DNA of 6,884 nt from Actinomycetota bacterium (GTDB taxonomy: Bacteria > Actinomycetota > Actinomycetes > Nanopelagicales > Nanopelagicaceae), in contig JAPLBK010000002.1 of the NCBI GenBank assembly GCA_026392775.1, forward strand, positions 1 to 6,884, read 5' to 3'. The notes under the pieces are model-generated. The model saw only the letters and a list, made by a program, of their open reading frames with translations. It had not been told where the DNA came from and ran no database searches. This document shows positions 1-6,356 of the stretch, in pieces (within the stretch, counting starts at the first letter, position 1; every line of letters starts with the position of its first letter). A program made the translations under genes and the position numbers.

Positions 1-2415
1 AGCCTTCTCACCAAAGATTGCACGAAGCAAACGCTCTTCAGGAGTTAGCTCTGTTTCTCCCTTAGGAGTTACCTTTCCAACCAAGATGTCGCCAGGTACA
101 ACATCGGCGCCAACGCGGATGATTCCGCGCTCATCTAGATCGGCTAGAACTTCCTCTGAAACATTAGGAATATCGCGAGTGATTTCTTCGGCACCAAGCT
201 TGGTATCACGTGCATCTACTTCGTATTCCTCAATGTGAATTGATGTTAAAACATCGTCTTGAACCAAACGCTGCGACAAGATAATCGCATCTTCGTAGTT
301 GTGGCCTTCCCATGACATAAATGCCACGAGCAAGTTCTTACCAAGAGCCATTTCACCAAGTTCGGTACATGGACCATCAGCAATTACTGAGCCAACTTCA
401 AGGCGCTGACCTTCAGAAACAATAACCTTCTGATTATATGAAGTTCCTTGGTTAGAACGTGTGAACTTGTGAAGTGAATATGTTTGGTATGTGGAGTCAT
501 CTGCCATGACCTTTACTTCTTCAGCAGATACTTCAGTAACAACGCCAGCCTTCGTTGCAGTTACAACATCACCAGCATCAACGGCTGCTCGGAACTCCAT
601 GCCTGTACCGATAAGTGGTGCTTCAGCGCGCATCAGCGGAACTGACTGGCGCATCATGTTTGAACCCATCAACGCACGGTTAGCATCATCGTGCTCAAGG
701 AATGGAATCATTGCTGTTGCAACAGAAACCATCTGACGTGGAGAAACATCCATGTAATCAACTTCATCAGCTGGGATGTATTCAACTTCGCCACCACGAC
801 GACGTACAAGTACGCGTGCTTCAGCAAAGTGGTTGTCATCAGTTAGTGGTGCATTTGCCTGAGCAATAATGTGCTCGTCTTCTTCATCAGCAGTTAAGTA
901 ATCAACTTGATCGGTTACGCGACCCTTTGAAACTTTGCGATAAGGAGTTTCGATAAATCCAAATGCAGTTACGCGACCATATGTTGCAAGTGAACCGATA
1001 AGACCGATGTTTGGTCCTTCAGGAGTTTCAATTGGGCACATACGTCCGTAGTGAGATGGGTGAACGTCACGAACTTCAAAGCCTGCGCGATCTCGTGAAA
1101 GACCACCAGGCCCAAGTGCTGAAAGACGGCGCTTGTGTGTTAGTCCTGATAATGGATTTGTTTGGTCCATGAACTGTGACAACTGAGAAGTTCCGAAGAA
1201 CTCCTTAATTGAAGCAACTACTGGACGAATGTTGATCAATGTCTGTGGCGTAATCGCTTCAACATCTTGTGTAGTCATACGTTCACGAACAACACGTTCC
1301 ATACGTGAAAGACCGATGCGAACCTGGTTTTGAATAAGTTCACCAACGGTACGTAGGCGACGGTTACCAAAGTGATCGATATCGTCCTTCTCAACGCGAA
1401 CTTCACGGCCGTACTCCATCAATACATCTCCGCGGTGTAGGGCTACTAAGTAGCGCAGCGTTGCAACGATGTCAGAGATATTAAGTAGGGATGCCTTCAG
1501 TTCTAGATCAAGACCTAGCTTCTTATTAACCTTAAAGCGGCCGACCTTAGCCAAGTCGTAGCGCTTTGGGTTGAAGTAGAGATTTTCGATTAAGTTCTGT
1601 GCAGCTTCCTTAGTTGGTGGTTCACCTGGACGTAGCTTGCGGTAGATATCTAGCAGAGCCTCATCCTGTGTTTTAACAGTATCTTTTTCAAGAGTTGCAC
1701 GCATTGATTCGAAATCACCGAACTCTTCAAGAATCTGTTCTTCAGTCCAACCTAATGCCTTCAAAAAGACCGTGACAGACTGCTTACGCTTGCGGTCGAT
1801 GCGAACACCAACCAAATCTTTCTTATCAACTTCAAATTCAAGCCATGCACCACGGCTAGGAATTACCTTAGCTGTGAAAACATCCTTATCAGATGCTTTT
1901 TCAATTGTGCGCTCGAAGTAAACACCAGGTGAGCGAACTAGCTGTGAAACAACAACGCGCTCTGTTCCGTTAATAACGAAAGTTCCGCGAGGAGTCATAA
2001 CTGGGAAGTCACCCATGAAAACTGTCTGTGACTTAATTTCACCAGTGATGTTGTTTGTAAACTCTGCTGTTACGAATAATGGTTGTGAATATGTCATGTC
2101 GCGTTCTTTGCACTCACCAATGGAGTACTTAGGTGGCTCGAATCGGTGATCGCGGAATGAAAGAGACATTGATCCCTGGAAATCTTCGATTGGTGAAATC
2201 TCTTCAAAGATTTCTTCCAAACCAGAAGTTGTTGGGATTTCTCCACGATTCATTGAATCGGCTGCAGCGATACGTGATCGCCATGCATCGTTGCCCAATA
2301 ACCAGTCAACGCTTTCAACTTGCAACGCTAATAAGTTAGGAACTTCGAGAGGTTCGCGGATTTTTGCGAAAGAGATTCGGCGTGGAGCTACGGATGTTTT
2401 TTTATTCGCGGCCAA
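1..2415 (-). CDS. rpoB: RNA polymerase beta subunit, 5' part (C-terminus outside window)
   Basis: Catalytic beta subunit of bacterial RNA polymerase. The minus strand is open without a stop from 2415 to position 1, giving 805 residues of a protein that is usually about 1150-1200 residues in actinobacteria, so the C-terminal third is outside the window. Visible landmarks are the N-terminal [18 protein letters not shown] block (about residues 15-32), the rifampicin cluster [17 protein letters not shown] from residue 408, [12 protein letters not shown] from residue 460, and the active-site GHNYEDAI with E708 and D709. The frame leaves the window at the conserved [10 protein letters not shown]. 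The start is a TTG at 2415-2413: it follows GGAAGGA by six bases and gives MAANKKTS, which matches the short N-termini of relatives, and no ATG fits. D417, H427 and S432, the main rifampicin-resistance positions, carry the sensitive residues. rpoC is expected downstream but is not seen. Confidence 0.99.
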   Translation of the reverse strand, partial: MAANKKTSVAPRRISFAKIREPLEVPNLLALQVESVDWLLGNDAWRSRIAAADSMNRGEIPTTSGLEEIFEEISPIEDFQGSMSLSFRDHRFEPPKYSIGECKERDMTYSQPLFVTAEFTNNITGEIKSQTVFMGDFPVMTPRGTFVINGTERVVVSQLVRSPGVYFERTIEKASDKDVFTAKVIPSRGAWLEFEVDKKDLVGVRIDRKRKQSVTVFLKALGWTEEQILEEFGDFESMRATLEKDTVKTQDEALLDIYRKLRPGEPPTKEAAQNLIENLYFNPKRYDLAKVGRFKVNKKLGLDLELKASLLNISDIVATLRYLVALHRGDVLMEYGREVRVEKDDIDHFGNRRLRTVGELIQNQVRIGLSRMERVVRERMTTQDVEAITPQTLINIRPVVASIKEFFGTSQLSQFMDQTNPLSGLTHKRRLSALGPGGLSRDRAGFEVRDVHPSHYGRMCPIETPEGPNIGLIGSLATYGRVTAFGFIETPYRKVSKGRVTDQVDYLTADEEDEHIIAQANAPLTDDNHFAEARVLVRRRGGEVEYIPADEVDYMDVSPRQMVSVATAMIPFLEHDDANRALMGSNMMRQSVPLMRAEAPLIGTGMEFRAAVDAGDVVTATKAGVVTEVSAEEVKVMADDSTYQTYSLHKFTRSNQGTSYNQKVIVSEGQRLEVGSVIADGPCTELGEMALGKNLLVAFMSWEGHNYEDAIILSQRLVQDDVLTSIHIEEYEVDARDTKLGAEEITRDIPNVSEEVLADLDERGIIRVGADVVPGDILVGKVTPKGETELTPEERLLRAIFGEKA

Positions 2416-2428
2416 GAGATGTCCTTCC
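2416..2428 (-). promoter_or_regulatory. Ribosome binding site deciding the rpoB TTG start
   Basis: On the minus strand GGAAGGA (2428-2422) is followed by six bases and then TTG at 2415. This near-perfect Shine-Dalgarno is the main reason for choosing a non-ATG start for rpoB. Confidence 0.8.
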
Positions 2429-2507
2429 AGACAATAAAGCGGGGACGCACAACTATTAGGTCTCAGCCGCTATATGCCCTGACCATTTGAATTTTGTGCG
2501 AAGGTGA

Positions 2508-2574
2508 AGGGTATCGCGCGAGCCCGCACCCTGTCCAACCCAAGGGCTATACCCCTACGCGCTCAATTTGTCAG
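2508..2574 (-). promoter_or_regulatory. Candidate rpoB promoters in the rplL-rpoB spacer
   Basis: Two sigma70-like arrangements lie between the rplL terminator and rpoB. The first is CTGACA (2574-2569), 17 bases, then TATAGC (2551-2546). The second is TGGACA (2537-2532), 18 bases, then TACCCT (2513-2508). Either would give an rpoB leader of about 90-140 nt. Both are matches by eye to loose consensus boxes, so an additional promoter for rpoB is plausible but unproven. The spacer holds no convincing coding frame. Confidence 0.35.
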
Positions 2575-2603
2575 GCCTTTTCCCAATAAATGTGAATAAG
2601 GGG

Positions 2604-2647
2604 GTGGAAAGAGAAAAAGCCCCGCCTGGCGTGATGCCATACGGGGC
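2604..2647 (-). terminator. Intrinsic terminator/attenuator between rplL and rpoB
   Basis: Downstream of the rplL stop the minus strand folds as GCCCCG / CGGGGC (six pairs), a two-by-two internal loop, TGGC / GCCA (four pairs) and a five-base loop. The stem, at 2619-2647, is followed directly by TTTTTCTCTTTC. This is a standard Rho-independent terminator shape. Because rpoB normally depends at least partly on read-through from rplJL, it probably acts as a partial terminator, as the rplL-rpoB attenuator does in Escherichia coli. The sequence cannot show how efficient it is. Confidence 0.85.
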
Positions 2648-2660
2648 GATCTCTGACGAA

Positions 2661-3047
2661 TTACTTGATTGTCACTGTTGCGCCAGCTGCCTCTAGGGCT
2701 GCCTTTGCCTTTTCTGCTATCTCCTTGGTGACCTTCTCTAGGAGAGTCGCTGGAGTTGCATCGACAAGATCCTTCGCTTCTTTCAAGCCAAGGCTTGAAT
2801 TTAATCCGCGAACTTCCTTGATCACTGCGATCTTTGCTGAGCCAGCGCTTTCCAAGATAACTGTGAAGTCATCTTGTGCTGCAGCTGCTTCGCCGCCGCC
2901 TGCTGCTGCGCCGCCGCCTGCTGCTGCTACTGGAGCTGCTGCTGTTACATCGAATTCAGTTTCAAATGACTTAACGAACTCAGAGAGCTCGACCAATGTC
3001 ATTTCCTTGAATTGTGCCAATAGGTCTTGTGTGTTGAGCTTTGTCAT
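2661..3047 (-). CDS. rplL: 50S ribosomal protein L7/L12
   Basis: Stalk protein of the large ribosomal subunit. Dimers bind L10 and recruit and stimulate the translational GTPases (IF2, EF-Tu, EF-G). The 128-residue length is normal. The N-terminal dimerisation/L10-binding domain covers about residues 1-34. A flexible Ala/Gly hinge (about 35-58) contains two GGG runs, and the C-terminal factor-binding domain (about 59-128) carries the conserved AVIKEVRG and [11 protein letters not shown] segments and ends in ATVTIK. The ATG at 3047 follows AAGGA by nine bases; that Shine-Dalgarno lies inside the last codons of rplJ, and only five bases separate the genes, so they are translationally close. A terminator-like hairpin follows the gene. 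Confidence 0.99.
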   Translation of the reverse strand: MTKLNTQDLLAQFKEMTLVELSEFVKSFETEFDVTAAAPVAAAGGGAAAGGGEAAAAQDDFTVILESAGSAKIAVIKEVRGLNSSLGLKEAKDLVDATPATLLEKVTKEIAEKAKAALEAAGATVTIK

Positions 3048-3052
3048 TTTCG

Positions 3053-3697
3053 TTATTCCTTCTCTTCTGTTTCTGTGGATGCTTGCGTTGCTTCTGCTGC
3101 TGGAACTTCAGCAACTTCAGCGACAACTTCTGGTGCAACAGCTTCTGCGGCTGGTGCTTCTACTACTACCTCAGCTGCTGGTGCAGCTGCTGCTACTGGT
3201 GCAGGTGCACCTTGCTCTGCTTCAAGCTTGATACGCAATGCATCGAAAATACGAGCTGCCTTAGCAAGCGATCCCTTCATCGCACCAGCAAGCTTTGCCA
3301 ATAGAACTTCACGAGACTCGAGGTTAGCGAGCTGCATGATCTCTTCTTTGGTTACTGCTTTGCCTTCGTAAACTCCACCCTTGATGACAAGGAATGGATT
3401 ATCTTTTGCGAAATCGCGCAGGCTCTTAGCCGCATCGATTGGGTCTCCCTTAATGAAGGCAACAGCTGAAGGACCAACAAGAAGATCTGGTGAAAGATCA
3501 ACTCCAGCATCCTTTGCTGCAATCTTTGTAAGAGTGTTCTTGACTACTGAGTACTTGGTCTTTTCACCAAGTGCACGGCGAAGTTCCTTCATTGAAGTCA
3601 CGGATAGTCCGCGATATTCAGTAAGGACAGTCGCTGTGGCTGTGCGGAAGTCTTCCGTTAGCTCTGCAACTGCTGATGCTTTATCTGGGCGAGCCAT
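3053..3697 (-). CDS. rplJ: 50S ribosomal protein L10 with long C-terminal tail
   Basis: L10 anchors the L7/L12 dimers to 23S rRNA next to L11 and, bound to L12, usually represses its own operon. The N-terminal rRNA-binding domain starts [17 protein letters not shown] and contains TEYRGLSV and YSVVKNTL. The helix that binds L12 lies at about residues 135-160 ([21 protein letters not shown]). The protein is 214 residues against roughly 165-180 for most L10 proteins. The excess is a tail of about 50 residues (163-214) made almost only of Ala, Val, Glu and Pro, ending TETEEKE. The ATG at 3697 is preferred because AAAGG lies eight bases upstream. An in-frame GTG at 3706 would add three residues but has poor Shine-Dalgarno spacing. 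The gene is preceded by a structured leader and followed closely by rplL. Confidence 0.98.
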   Translation of the reverse strand: MARPDKASAVAELTEDFRTATATVLTEYRGLSVTSMKELRRALGEKTKYSVVKNTLTKIAAKDAGVDLSPDLLVGPSAVAFIKGDPIDAAKSLRDFAKDNPFLVIKGGVYEGKAVTKEEIMQLANLESREVLLAKLAGAMKGSLAKAARIFDALRIKLEAEQGAPAPVAAAAPAAEVVVEAPAAEAVAPEVVAEVAEVPAAEATQASTETEEKE

Positions 3698-3736
3698 TCG
3701 GTTCACCTTTCCTGGTACTTAGTGATCACAGGAAAT

Positions 3737-3769
3737 AAAAAAATCCGTAACGCGTAAGCGCCACGGATT
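3737..3769 (-). terminator. Intrinsic terminator in the rplJ leader
   Basis: About 40 bases before the rplJ ATG, minus-strand AATCCGT (3769-3763) pairs with ACGGATT (3748-3742). The stem continues through two G-U pairs and CGC/GCG to a four-base loop, giving 12 pairs, and runs into a T tract ending at 3737. I see no promoter between it and rplJ, so it should act as a regulated (conditional) terminator for rplJL rather than an absolute operon end. Confidence 0.85.
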
Positions 3770-3845
3770 AACATGAACACCTACGCGGGCTGAGATTTCC
3801 TCATTTATTTAGATCTTCCTTGCGGTTGATCTAGACCTGCGGTCT
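3742..3845 (-). promoter_or_regulatory. Candidate L10-type leader with antiterminator/terminator switch
   Basis: Read 5' to 3' on the minus strand, the leader has three small hairpins. HP1 (3845-3833) is AGACC-GCA-GGTCT. HP2 (3832-3811) has an AGATC/GATCT outer stem, opposed AA pairs, and CC-GCAA-GG with a GNRA-type loop. HP3 (3803-3791) is TGAGG-AAA-TCTCA. Next comes an antiterminator: CGCGTAGGTGTT (3787-3776) can pair along 12 positions (eight Watson-Crick, four G-U) with GGCGCTTACGCG (3762-3751), which is the core of the terminator stem. The two folds exclude each other. Ribosomal protein L10 leaders that sense L10(L12)n are known in bacteria, so the position and design suggest that function. 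The ligand is inferred from position, and folding was done by eye. Confidence 0.65.
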
Positions 3846-3859
3846 TTGGTTATGGGTAG

Positions 3860-3889
3860 AGGGTAGGCCGGCTGGCCTACCCCCGTCAA
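3860..3889 (-). promoter_or_regulatory. Weak candidate promoter for rplJL
   Basis: TTGACG (3889-3884), 18 bases, then TACCCT (3865-3860) on the minus strand resembles a sigma70-type promoter just past the rplA stop. It would start transcription ahead of the structured rplJ leader. It overlaps the perfect hairpin at 3861-3882, so the match may be incidental. Confidence 0.3.
3861..3882 (-). other. GC-rich perfect hairpin after rplA
   Basis: GGGTAGGCC and GGCCTACCC form nine perfect pairs around a four-base loop, ending 11 bases after the rplA stop codon. No T run follows on either strand, so it is not a classical intrinsic terminator. It may be a T-less terminator, an mRNA-end stabiliser or a processing site between rplKA and rplJL. 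Confidence 0.6.
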
Positions 3890-3893
3890 ATTC

Positions 3894-4598
3894 TTAGTTG
3901 GCTACTGGCTCACGAACTAGGTTTGGATCTACAGCGATTCCAGGTCCCATAGTTGTTGAAACAACTGCCTTTTGCACATAGCGACCCTTTGAAGAGTTTG
4001 GCTTAGCACGCATAACTTCTTCCATCGCCGCCGCGTAGTTCTCAGCTAGCTGATCGGCAGTAAATGAAACCTTGCCGATAAGAAAGTGAAGGTTTGAGTT
4101 CTTATCAACGCGGAACTCAATCTTTCCGCCCTTGATATCTTCAACAGCCTTAGCAACATCTGTTGTCACTGTGCCTGTCTTTGGGTTTGGCATTAAGCCG
4201 CGTGGTCCAAGGACCTTTCCAAGGCGACCGACTTTACCCATCAAATCTGGTGTTGCAACAACTGCGTCGTAATCAAGACGACCCTTTGCAACTTCTTCGA
4301 TCAGTTCATCACCACCGACGATATCTGCGCCAGCTGCGCGAGCTGCATCTGCTTTCTCTCCATTAGCAAAAACCAAAACGCGAGCAGTCTTACCTGTTCC
4401 GTGTGGCAAGTTAACAGTTGAGCGGATCGCTTGCTCAGCCTTCTTTGGGTCAACGCCAAGTACCAAGGCAACTTCTACAGATGCGTTGTATTTCACTGTT
4501 GATGTTTCTTTGGCAAGTGTTACTGCCTCGAGTGGTGTGTAAAGGTGATCCTTGATTACCTTTGCTGCAGCCTCGTTATATTTCTTTGAACGCTTCAT
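3894..4598 (-). CDS. rplA: 50S ribosomal protein L1
   Basis: L1 binds 23S rRNA at the mobile stalk next to the E site, helps eject deacylated tRNA, and in many bacteria represses its own rplK-rplA mRNA. The protein has 234 residues, typical of the family. Visible family blocks are the N-terminal [52 protein letters not shown] in the second domain, and the C-terminal signature region [18 protein letters not shown] followed by [10 protein letters not shown]. The ATG at 4598 has GAGGA four bases upstream and gives the usual N-terminus. The frame stays open upstream to an in-frame ATG at 4652, but the extra 18 residues do not resemble L1 and cover the rplK-rplA hairpin spacer. Confidence 0.98.
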   Translation of the reverse strand: MKRSKKYNEAAAKVIKDHLYTPLEAVTLAKETSTVKYNASVEVALVLGVDPKKAEQAIRSTVNLPHGTGKTARVLVFANGEKADAARAAGADIVGGDELIEEVAKGRLDYDAVVATPDLMGKVGRLGKVLGPRGLMPNPKTGTVTTDVAKAVEDIKGGKIEFRVDKNSNLHFLIGKVSFTADQLAENYAAAMEEVMRAKPNSSKGRYVQKAVVSTTMGPGIAVDPNLVREPVAN

Positions 4599-4653
4599 TT
4601 CATCCTCATTCTTTCTTAGGTTGTGGTTAGCGAACCAGCGCGGTTCTCCCACA

Positions 4654-4678
4654 TCTTCTTCTCACTCTGAGAAGAAGA
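4654..4678 (-). other. 11-bp perfect hairpin in the rplK-rplA spacer
   Basis: TCTTCTTCTCA and TGAGAAGAAGA pair perfectly around a three-base GAG loop, nine bases after the rplK stop. No T run follows, so it is unlikely to terminate transcription. A smaller GAACC/GGTTC hairpin lies at 4632-4646. Together they give the rplA translation start a structured 89-base leader. L1 autoregulation is known in other bacteria, but I see no recognisable L1-site mimic and make no such claim. Confidence 0.6.
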
Positions 4679-4687
4679 ATTCTTTAT

Positions 4688-5119
4688 TTATCCGTTAGTT
4701 GTGATTCCCATTGATCTCGCTGTTCCAGCAATGATTTTAGAAGCTGCATCGATGTCGTTAGCGTTAAGATCTGACATCTTAAGCTTAGCGATTTCAGCAA
4801 CTTGAGCCATGGTGATGTTTGCAACCTTGGTCTTGTGTGGAACTGCGGATCCCTTGTCAACGCCAGCAGCCTTCAAGATCAAACGTGATGCTGGAGGAGT
4901 CTTAGTGATGAAAGTGAATGAGCGATCCTCGTAGACAGTGATCTCTACAGGAATGATCTGGCCCTTTTGAGCTTCAGTCGCAGCGTTGTATGCCTTGACG
5001 AACTCCATGATGTTGACACCATGCTGACCGAGTGCAGGACCTACTGGTGGAGCAGGTGTTGCTGCGCCAGCCTGGATCTGCAACTTAATGAATCCGGTTA
5101 CCTTCTTCTTTGGTGCCAT
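4688..5119 (-). CDS. rplK: 50S ribosomal protein L11
   Basis: L11 forms the GTPase-associated centre with the 1050-1100 region of 23S rRNA and L10(L12)n. It is part of the thiostrepton site and is needed for RelA-type stringent sensing. At 143 residues it is full length. The N-terminal domain has the proline-rich [19 protein letters not shown] (about 22-40), and the linker carries [10 protein letters not shown]. The C-terminal rRNA-binding domain contains [26 protein letters not shown] and [11 protein letters not shown]. The ATG at 5119 follows GAGGA by six bases. The 36-base gap after nusG holds no promoter or terminator that I can see, so the gene is probably co-transcribed with nusG. Confidence 0.99.
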   Translation of the reverse strand: MAPKKKVTGFIKLQIQAGAATPAPPVGPALGQHGVNIMEFVKAYNAATEAQKGQIIPVEITVYEDRSFTFITKTPPASRLILKAAGVDKGSAVPHKTKVANITMAQVAEIAKLKMSDLNANDIDAASKIIAGTARSMGITTNG

Positions 5120-5155
5120 TTCTTTTCCTCTTTTTGTTTTCTAGTAGTTCTTCAA

Positions 5156-5908
5156 TTAAATCTTTTGTACTTGGGCAAATGAAAGTTCAACAGGGGTTTC
5201 ACGTCCGAAGATAGAGACAAGAACCTTGAGTTTTGCCTGCTCTGGCATGATCTCTGAGATCGATGCTGGAAGGGTTGCAAAAGGACCATCCATAACTGTG
5301 ACTGATTCGCCAACTTCGAAATCGATAAGGCGAATATCTACCTTGTCAGACTTCTTAACTGGACGTGGTGCCAGAATCTTCTCAACATCATCCATGCTCA
5401 ATGGGCTTGGGTGATGTGCATTGCCAACAAAGCCTGTAACACCAGGAGTGTTACGAACTGCTGACCATGACTCATCGGTTAGATCCATGCGCACTAAAAC
5501 ATAGCCAGGGTAGATGTTGCGCTTAACCATCTTGAACTGACCATTCTTTAGCTCTTTGACTTCTTCTTCAGGAACTTCAATCTGGAAAATATAATCTTCC
5601 ATGTTCAGTGACTGAATACGGGTTTGAAGGTTGCCCTTTACTTTCTTCTCATAGCCCGCATAAGAGTGGACTACATACCAATCGCCCAACGCTGTGCGAA
5701 GTGTACGACGGAATTCCGCATTTGGGTCGTTCTCATCTGACTCGATATCGCCATCTTCATCAGATGCCAATGCCAATTCAGGCTCGGTTGATGAAACAAC
5801 TTCAGTAACGATTTCTTCAACTACCTCAACGACAGGCGTTGCAATCTCGCTCGCTGATGCTGCGAGCGCGGCCTCGAAGGCGTCTGCTTTGATCTCTTCG
5901 CTCATCAT
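5156..5908 (-). CDS. nusG: Transcription termination/antitermination factor NusG
   Basis: NusG binds the RNA polymerase clamp through its NGN domain, affecting pausing, and contacts Rho or ribosomal protein S10 through its KOW domain. The NGN domain begins at [17 protein letters not shown] (about residue 75), contains [11 protein letters not shown] (131-141) and the [10 protein letters not shown] block, and ends near residue 172. The KOW domain runs from about 198 ([15 protein letters not shown]) to the C-terminus. A preceding acidic, Ala/Val/Glu-rich extension of about 74 residues contains [13 protein letters not shown] and is common in actinobacterial NusG. Tandem ATGs lie at 5908 and 5905. 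The first is annotated because a weak GGA lies ten bases upstream; the second removes only one Met. A longer ATG at 5977 overlaps secE and is unlikely. The gene starts seven bases after the secE stop. Confidence 0.97.
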   Translation of the reverse strand: MMSEEIKADAFEAALAASASEIATPVVEVVEEIVTEVVSSTEPELALASDEDGDIESDENDPNAEFRRTLRTALGDWYVVHSYAGYEKKVKGNLQTRIQSLNMEDYIFQIEVPEEEVKELKNGQFKMVKRNIYPGYVLVRMDLTDESWSAVRNTPGVTGFVGNAHHPSPLSMDDVEKILAPRPVKKSDKVDIRLIDFEVGESVTVMDGPFATLPASISEIMPEQAKLKVLVSIFGRETPVELSFAQVQKI

Positions 5909-5915
5909 CTTGTCT

Positions 5916-6140
5916 TTATCCAAATACCCAGAAGACGATCTTTGTAAGTACAAGATCGAGCAATGAAACGACCGCAATAATGAAGGATACGAAAACCAAA
6001 ACCACGGCTGTATAAGTGGTCAACTGATTACGCGTTGGCCAAACAACTTTGGCAAGTTCACTAACGACTTGGCGATAGAAAAGACCGACGCGCGCAAATA
6101 GACCGAGTTTCTCGGCAACTTGCTCGTGTGACTCGCTCAT
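5916..6140 (-). CDS. secE: Preprotein translocase subunit SecE
   Basis: Essential clamp of the SecYEG translocon in the cytoplasmic membrane. The protein is short (74 residues) with a single membrane span, as in most actinobacteria, instead of the three-span SecE of Escherichia coli. An amphipathic segment [20 protein letters not shown] holds the conserved VVWPTR motif that packs on SecY. A hydrophobic span of roughly 25 residues ([20 protein letters not shown]) follows, and the protein ends FWVFG. Two tandem ATGs occur at 6143 and 6140. AAAGGA (6152-6147) is three bases from the first and six from the second, so the second is preferred. The gene lies between tRNA-Trp and nusG, a conserved arrangement. 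Confidence 0.96.
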   Translation of the reverse strand: MSESHEQVAEKLGLFARVGLFYRQVVSELAKVVWPTRNQLTTYTAVVLVFVSFIIAVVSLLDLVLTKIVFWVFG

Positions 6141-6191
6141 CATCGTTCCTTTCGTTGAGTACTTCTTTTACAACCTCAAACAAAAACTGTG

Positions 6192-6265
6192 CAGGGCAGG
6201 AGGGACTCGAACCCCCAACCGGCCGCTTTGGAGACGGCAACTCTAGCCAATTGAGCTACTGCCCT
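6192..6265 (-). tRNA. tRNA-Trp (anticodon CCA)
   Basis: The 74-nt minus-strand sequence folds as a full cloverleaf. It has acceptor stem AGGGCAG/CTGCCCT with discriminator G, D arm GCTC/GAGT, anticodon stem GCCGT/GCGGC around loop CTCCAAA, a five-base variable loop, and T arm GGGGG-TTCGAGT-CCCTC. The anticodon CCA (plus strand 6229-6231) reads UGG. The 3' CCA is not encoded (CAC follows the discriminator), so it must be added after transcription. The gene lies 51 bases upstream of the secE start with no terminator between, so joint transcription is likely. Confidence 0.97.
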
Positions 6266-6356
6266 TCGCGAGAGCATGGCAAAACCATAGGGAAAAGCAA
6301 ACCCTCGTGAGCGTCGAAGTGTAGGGGCAAGAGGGGGTTCAGGTCTAACTCGCGCT
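6266..6356. other. Divergent spacer between tRNA-Trp and the aspC remnant
   Basis: This spacer should carry the promoter for the tRNA-Trp/secE unit. On the minus strand the best -10-like boxes are TATGGT, about 20 bases before the tRNA, and CATGCT, about seven before it, neither with a good -35. No start codon in frame with aspC is present, and the plus strand gives no AspC N-terminus in any frame. The right half (about 6301-6356) is more GC-rich than the aspC sequence that follows. Confidence 0.4.

Noticed and set aside
2880..3210. GCT/GCA-rich near-repeats resembling microsatellites or a short tandem array.
   Set aside because: They are explained by codons of the Ala-rich L12 hinge and L10 tail. 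There is no regular unit or spacer pattern, so this is neither a CRISPR array nor a mobile repeat.
2665..3722. Several long open frames on the plus strand opposite rplL and rplJ.
   Set aside because: They are antisense shadows of Ala-rich ribosomal genes. Their products are Ser/Ala/Leu/Cys-rich low-complexity strings with no family resemblance, while the minus-strand frames match known proteins over their full length.
4599..4652. Extended rplA start at 4652 giving 18 extra residues.
   Set aside because: The residues do not match L1. The ATG at 4598 has a Shine-Dalgarno and gives the normal 234-residue protein.
5906..5977. Extended nusG start at 5977 giving 23 extra residues.
   Set aside because: It would overlap the end of secE, and the extra residues ([15 protein letters not shown]) do not resemble NusG. 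The ATG pair at 5908/5905 fits the family and the operon spacing.
6183..6191. T run just after tRNA-Trp on the minus strand as a terminator.
   Set aside because: There is no stem directly before it other than the tRNA itself, and the run is short. Read-through into secE is more likely.
6128..6310. Plus-strand open frame spanning the tRNA-Trp gene.
   Set aside because: It lies antisense to the tRNA and the secE start, and its product has no recognisable domain.
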